A stretch of DNA of 44,896 bases, taken from contig PKUV01000193.1 of assembly GCA_003131315.1 (NCBI GenBank), positions 1 to 44,896 on the forward strand. Reading direction: 5' to 3'. The notes under the pieces are model-generated. The model was not told the origin of the DNA and ran no database searches. It worked only from the letters and a program-made list of their open reading frames with translations. The translations under genes and the position numbers were made by a program. Positions 24,534 through 33,762 of this stretch are shown piece by piece. The stretch's first letter is position 1; every line of letters starts with the position of its first letter. The stretch is from Acidobacteriaceae bacterium. Lineage in GTDB: Bacteria > Acidobacteriota > Terriglobia > Terriglobales > Acidobacteriaceae.

Positions 24534-27312
24534 TGATCAAATTCACAAACAGCCGCACCGCCCCCGGCACGCCCACCGGCAGTTGCCGGAAGAACGCATA
24601 TCCCGTATAGATATACGTCCCCTTGCCGTAGTGCGCCACCAGCAGCCCCCCCTTCTGCTCGCTCTCTCCCGGATCATGCGATTCGAGCAGCGGTGTAAAG
24701 TTGCTGTCCCACTGCGACATGAAGTACAGCCCGCGCTCCTGCACCCATCCCTCGAAATCTTTCTGCGTAATTTCGTTCGGAGAATGAAAGATCGGGTTCG
24801 CCGGGTCGAGAATCGCAACCGGAGCCTCTTCCACCGAAACCCGTGCCCGGCTGAGCGTTGCCGGATACGGCGTGAACTTCCCCGTATTGAAATCGCCCGC
24901 CGCCGCGTTGTACTGCACCACCAGCCGTCCGCCCGCCTGCACAAAATCGAGCAGCCGCTTGTTGTTAGCGATCACATCTTTCTGCGTATCGTAAGCGCGA
25001 ATCCCCAGCACGATGGTTTGAAACCGGCTCAAATCTTCCGAACTCAGCTTCTCCGCCGGAATCAGCGTCACATCCATCCCGATCTGCTGAAGGACGGTTG
25101 GAATATCGTCCCCCGCCCCCATGACGTAGCCGACCTTCAGATCTTTCGGAACCTTCACGTCCACGATGCTGACGTGCTGCATCGCGGGTTGATAGTAATA
25201 AAACGTGCCCAGATCTTCGCGCGTGACGACCGAATAGCCCTCCTCGTAGTTCCGATGTCCGCTCTTCAGCGAGGCCCGAATTTCCTTTCGTCCCTCAGTC
25301 CGATTCCCCGGATGCACCTTGAAATCCACGCTCTGCCGCTCGCCGCGCTCATGAAACTCAAGCTCCCGTTCCGCCGGTTCCACGCGCCAGCCCTCCGGAA
25401 CCTCGACCCGCAGCGCTCCTTCATTCTTCTCCGGATCTCCCGCCCAGTGCGTTTCCTGCAGCGTCTTCGATTCCAGATTGCTCGACCCACCCACCTTCGC
25501 ACCCGATGGTGGCCCGTCCTCCATCGGCATCACCTGCTCGCCTGGATCAAGCATGACGGAAAAAGCAGGCGCCACTGCCAACGGACGCTCGGCAATCGTG
25601 CCGGACGCATCCTTATATCTCACCATGCACACTGCGGACAACACGCTCGCCCCGCCGATGTTGGCAAGTGCTTTGACCGGGGGCGGCGGGAAGGGAAGTC
25701 CTCGATACTGCGGGTCGTCAATTGCGTTGAGCGCCTCAGTTTCAGGATCGTTCCGGTGCCAGTACGGCCTCGTGGGCTGGGCTGTCGGAGGAACATAGAC
25801 CATGTATCGCGTGATGGCATCGCTTCCCTCAGTTTCTCTCGCCAGAACCCTGGAATTCCATCCCTGCGGAAGTTCCAGACTGATGCTGGACGCCCTGGTT
25901 GAGCGGTCTGCGCCAGATAGTCTGGCTGTGACTTCAAACGTCCGGCCGGGCACAGCCATGAACGCGTCCTCAGGACTTGATCCGACCGGTGCGTCGACCA
26001 CAACGTGCAGACTCACGCCCGATGCGAGTGCCCGCGCTTGCGCAATTTCACTCCCCATCCCTTGAAGCAACCGGAGCCGAAAATCCTTCTCCGCCTGTGC
26101 CGAGAGTTGGGAGCCTAGAATCTGATTGAAAACTCTGACGACCAGTCCGCTAGCCGTGGCGAGAGGAGTCTCCGCCGAAGACGGGTTTTTCTCCGCTACT
26201 GCCGTCGCCTCGTCAATTTTCGTTTTGATTTCAACCAATGCCGCTCGCAGCCAAGGCACCTTCGTCTCTTCCTCACCCAGCCGCGAAGCCAACCCCGGCA
26301 GCGTCTCATCAATCCCGTCAAAGAAATCCTGCTCGTGCCCATCCTTATCCTTCGGCGACTCCACCACGGAATCCACGAGCTTGTAATAGGTGAACCGGTC
26401 TCCCGGCTCGACCGTCCAGTTCGCCGCTCCCTGCGACTGCTGGTGCCGCAGTCCCTGCATCGCAAATTGTATGTACGATGCTCCGAGCACCGGATCAACC
26501 ACGCCCGTGTTCAGCCGCAGCGTGTAGTTGGCCGCATCGCACGTCATTGCCCCAAAGCCGCACACATTGCCGATGTACAACTTCTTCGGCTGCCAGGGCT
26601 CAAGTCCCTCTGCGATCTGCTCCGGAAACCGCTTCGCATCGCCCGCCGCGCGGAACGCCTCTTTCGTCAAGATCGCCGATGCCTGATGATGCCCATGCCC
26701 ATCGCGATCTGTCCCAGAAAACCGCGCCACCAGTACATCCGGACGAAAGGTTCGAATCACCTGCACCATATCCGCCAGCGCAATATCATGCCCTTGCCAC
26801 TTCTGAAATGTTTCTTCGGGAGTCTTCGAATATCCAAAGTCAGCCACGCGCGAAAATCGCTGCTCGACGCCGTAATAGCGATCGGAAGCCAGCAACTCCA
26901 AAGTCCGCAGCACACCCAGCACGTCGAACAGATTGCTGCCCAACTTGTTCTGCCCACCTTCGCCGCGCGTCAGCGTCATCAGCAACGTCAAGGCGCCTTT
27001 CCCGCGCGCCTCCAGCGTCAACATGCCACCGTCTTCGTCATCGGGATGCGCCGTGACCTGCATCAGCCGCGCCGTGGTGTTCAGGCGTCGCAGCATCAGC
27101 TTCAGCCCCGCCGCACCCGTTTCCTGCGGGAGCTGCTCATAGTAATGATCAGCGCTATGGTCAACGTTACGATCGCCCGCGGTCTTCTCGGCCGTCTCCG
27201 CAGCGGCGGATAGCGCGGTTGAAGCCGCCAGCAGAACCAGGAGCATCGCAGTCGCAAGCCTGTAGCGCACCAATCCAAGCCCGAACTTCTTCAGCATCGC
27301 AAACATGACCAT
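24523..27312 (-). CDS. Secreted PIG-L family deacetylase with large C-terminal region
   Basis: About 929 residues. A hydrophobic signal or anchor (residues 17-38) is followed by a PIG-L (LmbE-like) domain: MQVTAHPDDEDGGML (zinc motif AHPDDE, residues 88-93), TLTRGEGGQN and the second His motif DGHGHHQAS. PIG-L enzymes remove N-acetyl groups from sugars. The remaining 600 residues include an Ig-like middle (VPEGWRVEPAERELEF) and a C-terminal alpha/beta part (TIVLGIRAYDTQ, GGRLVVQYN, GTYIYTGYAFFRQLP) like glutamine-amidotransferase-type domains. It probably acts on an extracytoplasmic glycan. ATG 27312 is my choice; other in-frame starts nearby are possible. The last two codons come from a heptamer repeat. 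Confidence 0.82.
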   Translation of the reverse strand: MVMFAMLKKFGLGLVRYRLATAMLLVLLAASTALSAAAETAEKTAGDRNVDHSADHYYEQLPQETGAAGLKLMLRRLNTTARLMQVTAHPDDEDGGMLTLEARGKGALTLLMTLTRGEGGQNKLGSNLFDVLGVLRTLELLASDRYYGVEQRFSRVADFGYSKTPEETFQKWQGHDIALADMVQVIRTFRPDVLVARFSGTDRDGHGHHQASAILTKEAFRAAGDAKRFPEQIAEGLEPWQPKKLYIGNVCGFGAMTCDAANYTLRLNTGVVDPVLGASYIQFAMQGLRHQQSQGAANWTVEPGDRFTYYKLVDSVVESPKDKDGHEQDFFDGIDETLPGLASRLGEEETKVPWLRAALVEIKTKIDEATAVAEKNPSSAETPLATASGLVVRVFNQILGSQLSAQAEKDFRLRLLQGMGSEIAQARALASGVSLHVVVDAPVGSSPEDAFMAVPGRTFEVTARLSGADRSTRASSISLELPQGWNSRVLARETEGSDAITRYMVYVPPTAQPTRPYWHRNDPETEALNAIDDPQYRGLPFPPPPVKALANIGGASVLSAVCMVRYKDASGTIAERPLAVAPAFSVMLDPGEQVMPMEDGPPSGAKVGGSSNLESKTLQETHWAGDPEKNEGALRVEVPEGWRVEPAERELEFHERGERQSVDFKVHPGNRTEGRKEIRASLKSGHRNYEEGYSVVTREDLGTFYYYQPAMQHVSIVDVKVPKDLKVGYVMGAGDDIPTVLQQIGMDVTLIPAEKLSSEDLSRFQTIVLGIRAYDTQKDVIANNKRLLDFVQAGGRLVVQYNAAAGDFNTGKFTPYPATLSRARVSVEEAPVAILDPANPIFHSPNEITQKDFEGWVQERGLYFMSQWDSNFTPLLESHDPGESEQKGGLLVAHYGKGTYIYTGYAFFRQLPVGVPGAVRLFVNLISSR

Positions 27313-27361
27313 CTGATGGATCTTCCCCAAAGAAAGGAGCAAATATATTCCCGCCCAGCCC

Positions 27362-29779
27362 TTACCTGATCATCCCCTGCGCCGCCGTGAACTTCTGCTG
27401 GCATTCCGCCGCCGCTTGCACAATCTGCTGGAACTCCGCATCCCCGCGCACGCCTGCCAGCAGCGGGTCCGATTGCAACGCTTGGTGCGCGCAATAATTC
27501 TCGGCCACGGCCTTGCGTAGAAACGCGAATGCAATCTGTTTTTCGCCGCAAGCTGCCAGCACCGCACCCTGGTAGTACTTCAACTCCGAATCCTGCTCCG
27601 GCAATAATTCGTTTTGTGCCAGCTCCGCCAGCCGATGGACCTCCGTTGCCGGCGCCTTGTTCAGGCAAGCCTGCAAGAGTCCCCGCAGCCACATCGAATT
27701 TTCCGTCATCTGCTGCGCCGCCTGCTGGGCTTCCGTCGTCTTCCCCTCGCGCATCAGCACCGAAACTCGCACCGCGTTCGACCACTCCGAGCCCGCATCC
27801 AGGTTCAGATACTCCATCGCCCGCGCCGACTTCCCCTGCTCAAAAAAAGCAAACGAGCACGATCGCCAGTTGTAATTCCCCGAATCGATTGCCAGCGCCC
27901 GGTCGCACTCGCTCTGCGCCTCATCCAGTCGTCCGGCATAGCGCAGCACATACGCCAGCGAATAATGCGCGGTCGCATTATCCGGACGCTTCTGCACCAG
28001 TGCCCGTGCATCTTCATAAGCCTTGTCCAGGTTTCCGGCCTCGACTTCGTTTGCCGCCAGAAATCCAGCCGCACTCGCCCGTCCCGGTTCCAGCGAAAGC
28101 GCCCGCTGGTACGCCGCATTCGAGCGCTGATATCCCGCTGCCCCGCCGCCCGAATAAATCGCGTCGAAGTAATACCGCCGTCCCAGCGCTTCCCATGCCG
28201 GCGCGTAATTCGGATCAAGTCCCACCGCCCGCTCCAGCATCGCGATCGCATCCTTATTCGCTCCCCCATCGTGCGGCATCGCGACGCTGCGCAAATACGA
28301 GTCATACCCTTCGCGATTCGCCGGAGTGCTGCTGGTTTCCACCGCCCCATTCGCCACACCCAGCGCCGGCACCAGTTCCTGCCGCACTTTTTTCGCCATC
28401 TGGTTCTGCAGAGCGATCAAGTTATCCGCGGGCGAGGTCAGCGTGCCCGTCCAGATCAGCTTGTTGTCTTTCACTTCCACTGCTTCCAGCGTCACCATCA
28501 CCATCTTGTCTTGCCGCAGAAAGTGTCCGGTCACCACCGTGCCCACGCCCAACTCGCGCCCGGCTTTTGTCGGATCCGCTTCTCCGTTGCCATATTTCTG
28601 TGTCGCTGCCGATGGCCGGATTTCGAGCGAGTGTGCATACGTCAGCGCATTTGCAATCTCGTCCGCCAGCGCAAACCGCAGAAACTCGTTCTCCGCATCG
28701 TTATTAATATTCTGCAGTGGCAGCACCGCGATCGTCCGGTTACTCGCCTCCACCGTCGGCACCCGATGCTTAAGCCACCACGCCCCCACTGCCGCCAGTA
28801 CCGTGAGCAGCACCGCCGCCAGTCCAAGGCTGATCCAGTTCAGCTTCGAACTCGACTTCTGGAACTTGTGCGTCACCACGTGCAGCCCAGTCGCCTGACG
28901 AAGCCCGCTCCGCAGCTTCGGTTCCGTTCCTTGCTGCAGTCGCACCAGGTCGGCCTTCATCTCCGCCGCGTTCTGGTACCGCTGGTTGCGGTCCTTCTCC
29001 ATCGCCTTCTCGACGATCGCTTCGAGTTCCGCCGGCACCGCCGGATTGATCGACCGCAGCGATGCCGGCTTCGAATTGATCACCGCATGCAGCGCGGTCA
29101 CCACGTTCGTTCCGGTGAATGGCTTCTTACCGGTTGCCATCTCGAACAGCACCACGCCAAATGAAAATATGTCGCTCCGCACGTCCAGATCTTCCGACCG
29201 TGCCTGCTCCGGCGACATATAAACCGCCGTTCCCGGAATTACTCCCACCTGCGTCAGCGATTCCTCAAGCGACGAGTCCGTGCTCGTGCCCACACTCTGA
29301 TCCTTGGCCAGCGTCGCTAGCCCAAAGTCCAGAATCTTCACCTGTCCATTCGGAGTCAGAAAAATGTTTGCCGGCTTGATGTCGCGATGCACAATCCCCT
29401 TGGCATGCGATGCCGCCAGCGCGTCCGCCACCTGCACCGCAATTTCCAGCAGGTCTTCAAGGTCGATCGCGTTGCCATGGATCCGCTGCTTCAGGCTCTC
29501 GCCTTCCAGTTTCTCCATGACGATGAACGGCTGCCCGCCGTTGTCCTCAATGTCGTGAATCGTGCAGATGTTTGGGTGGTTGAGCTGCGATGCGGCGCGC
29601 GCCTCCCGCGTAAACCGGTCGAGCGAGCGTTGATCCTTCGCCAGGTGTTTGGGAATGAATTTCAGAGCGACATGCCGCCCCAGGCGGACGTCCTCCGCTT
29701 CGTAAACAACTCCCATTCCGCCGCCGCCCAGCTTCGACAGCACGCGGTAATGGGACACCGTTTGCCCAACGATATCCAT
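27362..29779 (-). CDS. PknB-type Ser/Thr protein kinase with TM segment and TPR region
   Basis: An 805-residue membrane kinase. The kinase domain (11-280) is intact: GGGGMG P-loop, Lys 40 in ALKFI, HRDIKPAN (131-138) with catalytic Asp, DFG (151-153) and the SPEQAR motif. A transmembrane helix (about 316-338) follows. The outer part has a FlgO/TolB-N-like domain (TIAVLPLQNINNDAENEFLRFALADEIANAL) and TPRs (DPNYAPAWEALGRRYYF, NATAHYSLAYVLRYAGRLDE). This kinase-TM-sensor-TPR design is common in Acidobacteriota. Signals and substrates are unknown. The PIG-L gene begins about 50 bases after its stop, so the two are probably co-transcribed. Confidence 0.93.
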   Translation of the reverse strand: MDIVGQTVSHYRVLSKLGGGGMGVVYEAEDVRLGRHVALKFIPKHLAKDQRSLDRFTREARAASQLNHPNICTIHDIEDNGGQPFIVMEKLEGESLKQRIHGNAIDLEDLLEIAVQVADALAASHAKGIVHRDIKPANIFLTPNGQVKILDFGLATLAKDQSVGTSTDSSLEESLTQVGVIPGTAVYMSPEQARSEDLDVRSDIFSFGVVLFEMATGKKPFTGTNVVTALHAVINSKPASLRSINPAVPAELEAIVEKAMEKDRNQRYQNAAEMKADLVRLQQGTEPKLRSGLRQATGLHVVTHKFQKSSSKLNWISLGLAAVLLTVLAAVGAWWLKHRVPTVEASNRTIAVLPLQNINNDAENEFLRFALADEIANALTYAHSLEIRPSAATQKYGNGEADPTKAGRELGVGTVVTGHFLRQDKMVMVTLEAVEVKDNKLIWTGTLTSPADNLIALQNQMAKKVRQELVPALGVANGAVETSSTPANREGYDSYLRSVAMPHDGGANKDAIAMLERAVGLDPNYAPAWEALGRRYYFDAIYSGGGAAGYQRSNAAYQRALSLEPGRASAAGFLAANEVEAGNLDKAYEDARALVQKRPDNATAHYSLAYVLRYAGRLDEAQSECDRALAIDSGNYNWRSCSFAFFEQGKSARAMEYLNLDAGSEWSNAVRVSVLMREGKTTEAQQAAQQMTENSMWLRGLLQACLNKAPATEVHRLAELAQNELLPEQDSELKYYQGAVLAACGEKQIAFAFLRKAVAENYCAHQALQSDPLLAGVRGDAEFQQIVQAAAECQQKFTAAQGMIR

Positions 29780-29811
29780 AGAAGTTGTGCCCGGGCACCC
29801 TTGCAGAAGTG

Positions 29812-29838
29812 TGGCGCGGGCGCCCTCGCCCGCGAAGG
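29812..29838. repeat. GCGCGGGCG/CGCCCGCG palindrome
   Basis: A variant of the GCGCGGACA hairpins, with a compensated stem, upstream of the kinase gene. Confidence 0.6.
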
Positions 29839-29915
29839 CGTAATGTTAGGCTGTCATCGCGGTCGGGTCAACCGAGTTTGGGGATAGCTATGCAAGCGGT
29901 AAAATTGTCGGGTGC

Positions 29916-29948
29916 CCCACTCATTCGCGCTCTTTGCGAATGAGTGGG
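29916..29948. repeat. GTGCCCCAC hairpin with variable stem, copy 1
   Basis: CCCACTCATTCGC / GCGAATGAGTGGG around a GCTCTTT-like loop, downstream of the divergent ATP-grasp gene end. Copies with different but fully paired stems are at 40136, 41395 and 41519. Confidence 0.75.
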
Positions 29949-29967
29949 AGCGGGGAATCATGACCAA

Positions 29968-31155
29968 CTAACTACCAACCAGCGCCGCCGACGATCCAAC
30001 CCAATCCATATTCTTGTTCTGATCCACGCCCATCATCAGCCCACGTCCCATGCGCACGATCGTCAGCACCGGAACCAATTCGTCGAGCCACACATACATG
30101 ATCCGCAGTTCGACTTTGGTTGCGCCGTGCGGTGTCTCCACCACCGGCGTGAAATTCAATCGCTCCTGCAGAATGTATTCGCTGCGTTTCGCCGCAGGAA
30201 TCGCCTCAATTTCTCTCCGCGAAGGCGCAATCACCACGCCCAATCCGGCAAACGAATACAGCGGCTTGAGCACAAAATTCTCCAGATCCGCCGGCACTTC
30301 CGTCAGTTGATCCAGAAACCACGTGCGCGGCACCGACGGATGCTTCAAATAAGGGATCGAATACTTGCTCATCCGGAAATACCAGTTCGGATGCCCCGCC
30401 CACTCCACATCCAGCTCATCGCGAAAATCAAACGGCAACGTGATGCCCTTGCGTTCCAGTTCATCCACGATGGTGCGGTTATAAATCCGCTCAATCGGAA
30501 TCCGCTTGCCGCCCTGCTCATAAAACAGCCGCCGCCCGTCTTTATGAATCTTGGTGATGCACACCGTTCGAATCCCAAGCATCTTTTCCGTCAGCAGAAA
30601 ATCCGGACGCGTCTTCTGCTCCTCCGGATGCACCTCCATCAACACTACATTCGCCGGATCGTGCCCCGCGACAATCGCGTCCTGCAAAAGCCGCTGGTAG
30701 GAAGCCGAGTCCAGCCCACTCAAAAAGTAGCGAAGCTTCCGATCGAGTCCGAACACATCGATGTAAGCCTGCGCCAAAACCGGCTGGTACGCGTAAAGGG
30801 AAGGGAATGCCTGCAACTCGACCAGTTTCGGCTGTAACTCGCCCGCCGAATCCCGCACCAGTCCGAAGTCCACCTGGATAAACATCGGATGCGGCGATTC
30901 ATTCGGCACCCGAAACTGCGCCGAAATCGAAGCCTCCGAGCGCGCCCGGTACTCCGGATTCTCCACCAACTGCCGGATCAGCGCTTTCCCATCCTCCCCC
31001 ATGCGCTCGACCAGCGCATTCGGAAAGAAGCAAGGCGTCTCGCAAAGCGCGAATGGAACTTCCATCCCGCACCGCGAAGTCATCTCGCGCCGCAACCGCT
31101 CGTATTTGTCAGAAGTGAAGCTCGAGTTGAAGCTTTGCCGATAAGAGGGAATCAT
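29968..31155 (-). CDS. Divergent ATP-grasp enzyme (glutathionylspermidine-synthase-like layout)
   Basis: A 395-residue soluble protein without a well-known name. FVLKPLYSFAGLGVVIAPSR (near 295-315) has the ATP-binding Lys and glycine-rich loop of an ATP-grasp fold. ILQERL fits the hinge, and TKVELRIMYVWLDELVPVL the C-terminal lobe. The N-terminal half has LVELQAFPSLYAYQPVLAQAY, comparable in place to the substrate-proximal acidic segment of glutathionylspermidine-synthase-type ligases. It probably joins a carboxylate to an amine with ATP. It is the last of five same-strand genes with a second ATP-grasp and a GCS2 ligase. The fold is likely; the subfamily is tentative. Confidence 0.6.
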   Translation of the reverse strand: MIPSYRQSFNSSFTSDKYERLRREMTSRCGMEVPFALCETPCFFPNALVERMGEDGKALIRQLVENPEYRARSEASISAQFRVPNESPHPMFIQVDFGLVRDSAGELQPKLVELQAFPSLYAYQPVLAQAYIDVFGLDRKLRYFLSGLDSASYQRLLQDAIVAGHDPANVVLMEVHPEEQKTRPDFLLTEKMLGIRTVCITKIHKDGRRLFYEQGGKRIPIERIYNRTIVDELERKGITLPFDFRDELDVEWAGHPNWYFRMSKYSIPYLKHPSVPRTWFLDQLTEVPADLENFVLKPLYSFAGLGVVIAPSRREIEAIPAAKRSEYILQERLNFTPVVETPHGATKVELRIMYVWLDELVPVLTIVRMGRGLMMGVDQNKNMDWVGSSAALVGS

Positions 31156-31209
31156 GGAGTGCGTGTGGGGCCGGGTCTTCGACCCGGCCCGTCGAAGCTC
31201 GACGGCCTA

Positions 31210-31327
31210 ATAGCCTGCTGAAAAGTCGAAATCGCAACGGCAGCCCCTAAAGGGGCGGTTACCACTGAACCACTACGGCATCGCTGAAGCGATGCCCTGA
31301 TACGAAGCGCGAATTGTTCCGCAGCCA
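31210..31327. repeat. Dispersed 125-bp structured repeat, copy B
   Basis: Shares the body of copy A (CCCCTAAAGGGG hairpin; GGCATCGCTGAAGCGATGCC at 31277-31296; CTGATACGAA). Its outer stem is degenerate. It sits between two genes of the ligase cluster. Confidence 0.8.
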
Positions 31328-31337
31328 CCAATGCCAA

Positions 31338-31387
31338 GAGCTAACAGCCAAGAGCTAACAGCCAAGAGCTAACAGCCAACAGCCAGC
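31338..31387. repeat. Heptamer tandem repeat array 4
   Basis: GCTAACA/GCCAAGA units in a 14-base period, starting right after the stop codon of the M29 peptidase gene. Same seven-base logic as the ACGACTA arrays. Confidence 0.85.
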
Positions 31388-31388
31388 T

Positions 31389-32432
31389 CTAAGCCTCAAT
31401 CAAAAACTGCCCGCTCCGCATGATCTGCTCGCCGTCCACCCAGATATCGAATTTCCGTCCCACCACATCAATGTGCGTCGACGAATACCACTCCGCTCCA
31501 GTGTGCGCCCCATACGGATTCCCAAACGCAATGTGCACGCCCGGGTATTTCTCATCCTGCAATATCTGCCCAATCACATCTTTCAGTTCGATGTTCGTCC
31601 CAATCGCAAATTCGCCTACCCGATTGCTGTTCTCATCCGTATGCGTGTAAGCCCAGAAATCGTCTTTCAATTCTTTGTTCGCCGAGTGCGCCTCGATCAA
31701 CCGATTCCCCTTGACCTGGATGGTCAGCGGATTCGCCTTCAGATCGCCAAACTTCGCGCACAAATAGTCGCCGACCACGCCATCAATCACGAAGGTTCCG
31801 TTCACCTCGCCCGGCGTAGTGAACACTTCACCGCCCGGCAGGTTCCCCCACTTTTCCGTACTGATAATCCCGCTCGTCTTCACCCACCGGTAATTCGGAT
31901 TCAAATCCGCTACCAGGTCCGTCCCCGCGGACGTCTTCGCCCGGATTTGTTTCGCCTGGCGCACCGTCTCCAGTACTTTCACGCTCAGCCGGTCCACCTT
32001 CTGGAAGTCCGCGCGCATGCCTTCCAGCATGATCCGCTTGTTGATGTTGACCATGTGCGCGTGCCGGATCTTTCGCCGATTCACGATATCCGTCATCTGC
32101 ATCCGCGACTTCAGTTCGTTGGTCTGCGCCTGCACCGCAAAAATGCTGACCTGGCTGGTCTCCAGATCCTCCATGATCGCCAGCGGCAAATCCGTCAGCG
32201 GACGAGTCGCCACATCCTCCAGCACCCATGTCTGGTACCGGCAGCCCACCTCTTCCAGTTCGCGCACCAGCGCCGCGGCAATCTCCAGACTCACTTCATC
32301 GGCGATGACGGCGACTTTTTCCGAAGCCAGCACGCGCAGGCACACGCGCACCGCATTTCGCGCCCCCGGCGTCAGTTGCGGATCAAAAGCCATCTGATTC
32401 AGTTGTCGGTTGGATGGTTCCGCAGTATTCAT
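31389..32432 (-). CDS. M29-family metallo-aminopeptidase (AmpS/PepS type)
   Basis: A 347-residue cytoplasmic peptidase that removes N-terminal residues with a two-metal centre. The expected ligands are present in order: Glu in LPGGEVFTTP, Glu in NRVGEFAIGTN, His in GVHIAFGNPYGAHTGAE, and His and Asp in STHIDVV near the C-terminus. Length is slightly shorter than the usual 360-410. It follows the GCS2 ligase by 34 bases and is likely translated from the same message. In this setting it may trim or recycle the product of the amide ligases. Its stop codon is directly followed by a heptamer repeat array. Confidence 0.85.
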   Translation of the reverse strand: MNTAEPSNRQLNQMAFDPQLTPGARNAVRVCLRVLASEKVAVIADEVSLEIAAALVRELEEVGCRYQTWVLEDVATRPLTDLPLAIMEDLETSQVSIFAVQAQTNELKSRMQMTDIVNRRKIRHAHMVNINKRIMLEGMRADFQKVDRLSVKVLETVRQAKQIRAKTSAGTDLVADLNPNYRWVKTSGIISTEKWGNLPGGEVFTTPGEVNGTFVIDGVVGDYLCAKFGDLKANPLTIQVKGNRLIEAHSANKELKDDFWAYTHTDENSNRVGEFAIGTNIELKDVIGQILQDEKYPGVHIAFGNPYGAHTGAEWYSSTHIDVVGRKFDIWVDGEQIMRSGQFLIEA

Positions 32433-32466
32433 CCGCAGTATCCATCAAAAGTCTTCATCAAACTCA

Positions 32467-33606
32467 TCAGACGGCCCGGGCGGTGGGCAAACTATCCACC
32501 TCGTCCACGCCCACCTCAGTCTCCTCTATGATGTAGTCCACCACGGATTTCATGTCGCCGGTTTCGCGGTACACCCGCAACTGCCGGTCCGCGCCCGTGC
32601 CCATCGTCATAATCTCGCGGATGTACTCCACTTCTTTCCGGCAATCAAGTTCGTCCAGCACGTCATCGACGAATTCCAGGTACTCTTCGATCAACTCGCG
32701 CTCCGGAACCTCCATCGACTTGCCGAAGTCGATCAGTTTTCCGTTGATCCCATAGCGTGCCGCCCGCCACTTGTTTTCCATCAGCAGCGACTTCCGGTAC
32801 AGCCGGAATCCCTGGTTCTGCGAGTACAGCTTATAGAGCTTTGCCACCGTCGCCTGGATCAGCGCCGCCAGCGCAATCGTCTCGTCCACCCGCATCGGAA
32901 GATCGCACACCCGGAACTCCAGCGTGTCGAAGAATGGATGCGGCCGGATGTCCCACCAGATTTTCTTCGCATTATCGATCGAGTTCGTCTTTACCAGCAG
33001 CTTGATGTAATTCTCGTACTCGCCCCAGCTCGGAAAATAATCTGGCAGGTTCGTCCGCGGAAACTTGTCGAACACCTTGCAGCGGTACGATTTCAGCCCC
33101 GTATCCATCCCCAGCCAGAAAGGTGAGTTCGACGACAGCGCCAGCAGATGCGGCACAAAATACCGCGCATGATTCATCAGGTGGATCAGTGTCTCGCGAT
33201 CCTCGATGCCCACATGTACGTGCAGCCCGAAAATCAGGTTGGCCCGGGCCACCAGTTGCATATCCTCCACAATGTTTTTGTAGCGCTCGCCCGGCGTAAG
33301 TTCCTGCATGCGCCAGTCCGCAAACGGATGCGTTGCCGCCGAAGCCAGCCGCAGCCCATTCTCCCGCGACAGCCGGATCATGTGCCTCCGCAGCTTCTTC
33401 AGTTCTTCCCGGGCTTCCTTAATATTGGCGCAAACCGAAGTTCCAACTTCCACCACCGATTGGTGCATCTCCGTCTTGACCCGTTCCTGCAGGATCAATT
33501 TGCCCTTCTCGACGATCTCGGCGTGAATGTGCGACCGAAGATCCCGAGTCTCAGGATCGACGGTCTGATACTCCTCTTCGATTCCAAGCGTGAATGTAGG
33601 CTTCAT
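32467..33606 (-). CDS. GCS2-type carboxylate-amine ligase (YbdK-like)
   Basis: A 379-residue member of the glutamate-cysteine-ligase-like GCS2 family, close to the usual YbdK length. Residues 6-13 (TLGIEEEY) carry the metal-binding glutamates; GLHVHVGIED (128-136) and FFDTLEFRVCDLPM (near 222-235) complete the signature of the glutamine-synthetase-like fold. Such enzymes form an amide bond between a carboxylate and an amine with ATP, and several have weak gamma-glutamylcysteine ligase activity. ATG 33606 is the sensible start, because homology begins at MKPTFTLGIE; an extension to 33639 is possible. It lies between an ATP-grasp gene and a peptidase gene. Confidence 0.92.
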   Translation of the reverse strand: MKPTFTLGIEEEYQTVDPETRDLRSHIHAEIVEKGKLILQERVKTEMHQSVVEVGTSVCANIKEAREELKKLRRHMIRLSRENGLRLASAATHPFADWRMQELTPGERYKNIVEDMQLVARANLIFGLHVHVGIEDRETLIHLMNHARYFVPHLLALSSNSPFWLGMDTGLKSYRCKVFDKFPRTNLPDYFPSWGEYENYIKLLVKTNSIDNAKKIWWDIRPHPFFDTLEFRVCDLPMRVDETIALAALIQATVAKLYKLYSQNQGFRLYRKSLLMENKWRAARYGINGKLIDFGKSMEVPERELIEEYLEFVDDVLDELDCRKEVEYIREIMTMGTGADRQLRVYRETGDMKSVVDYIIEETEVGVDEVDSLPTARAV

Positions 33607-33676
33607 CGCGGCACCCCAAGCTGCCAGGTGGGAGGGCACTCTGGCAGAAGTTGCACAAGTATACCAATGAGCAGGT

Positions 33677-33760
33677 GTGGCGCGGACACTCCTGTCCGCG
33701 AGCTGTCGGTGTCAGCAAGAATTGTCAATGGAGACAGGGATATCCCTGTCCGATCCCCGT
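33677..33760. repeat. Two short palindromes between ligase genes
   Basis: GCGCGGACACTCCTGTCCGC at about 33679-33700 and ACAGGGATATCCCTGT at about 33733-33750 fill the 156-base gap between the ATP-grasp and GCS2 genes. Confidence 0.65.
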
Positions 33761-33762
33761 CC

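Noticed and set aside
27614-29164. A 516-codon plus-strand frame rich in Arg and His
   Set aside because: It is the antisense of the Ser/Thr kinase gene; its composition is that of a high-GC shadow frame.
31338-31387. A possible CRISPR array
   Set aside because: The period is 14 (two heptamers) with no spacers, and there are no cas genes.
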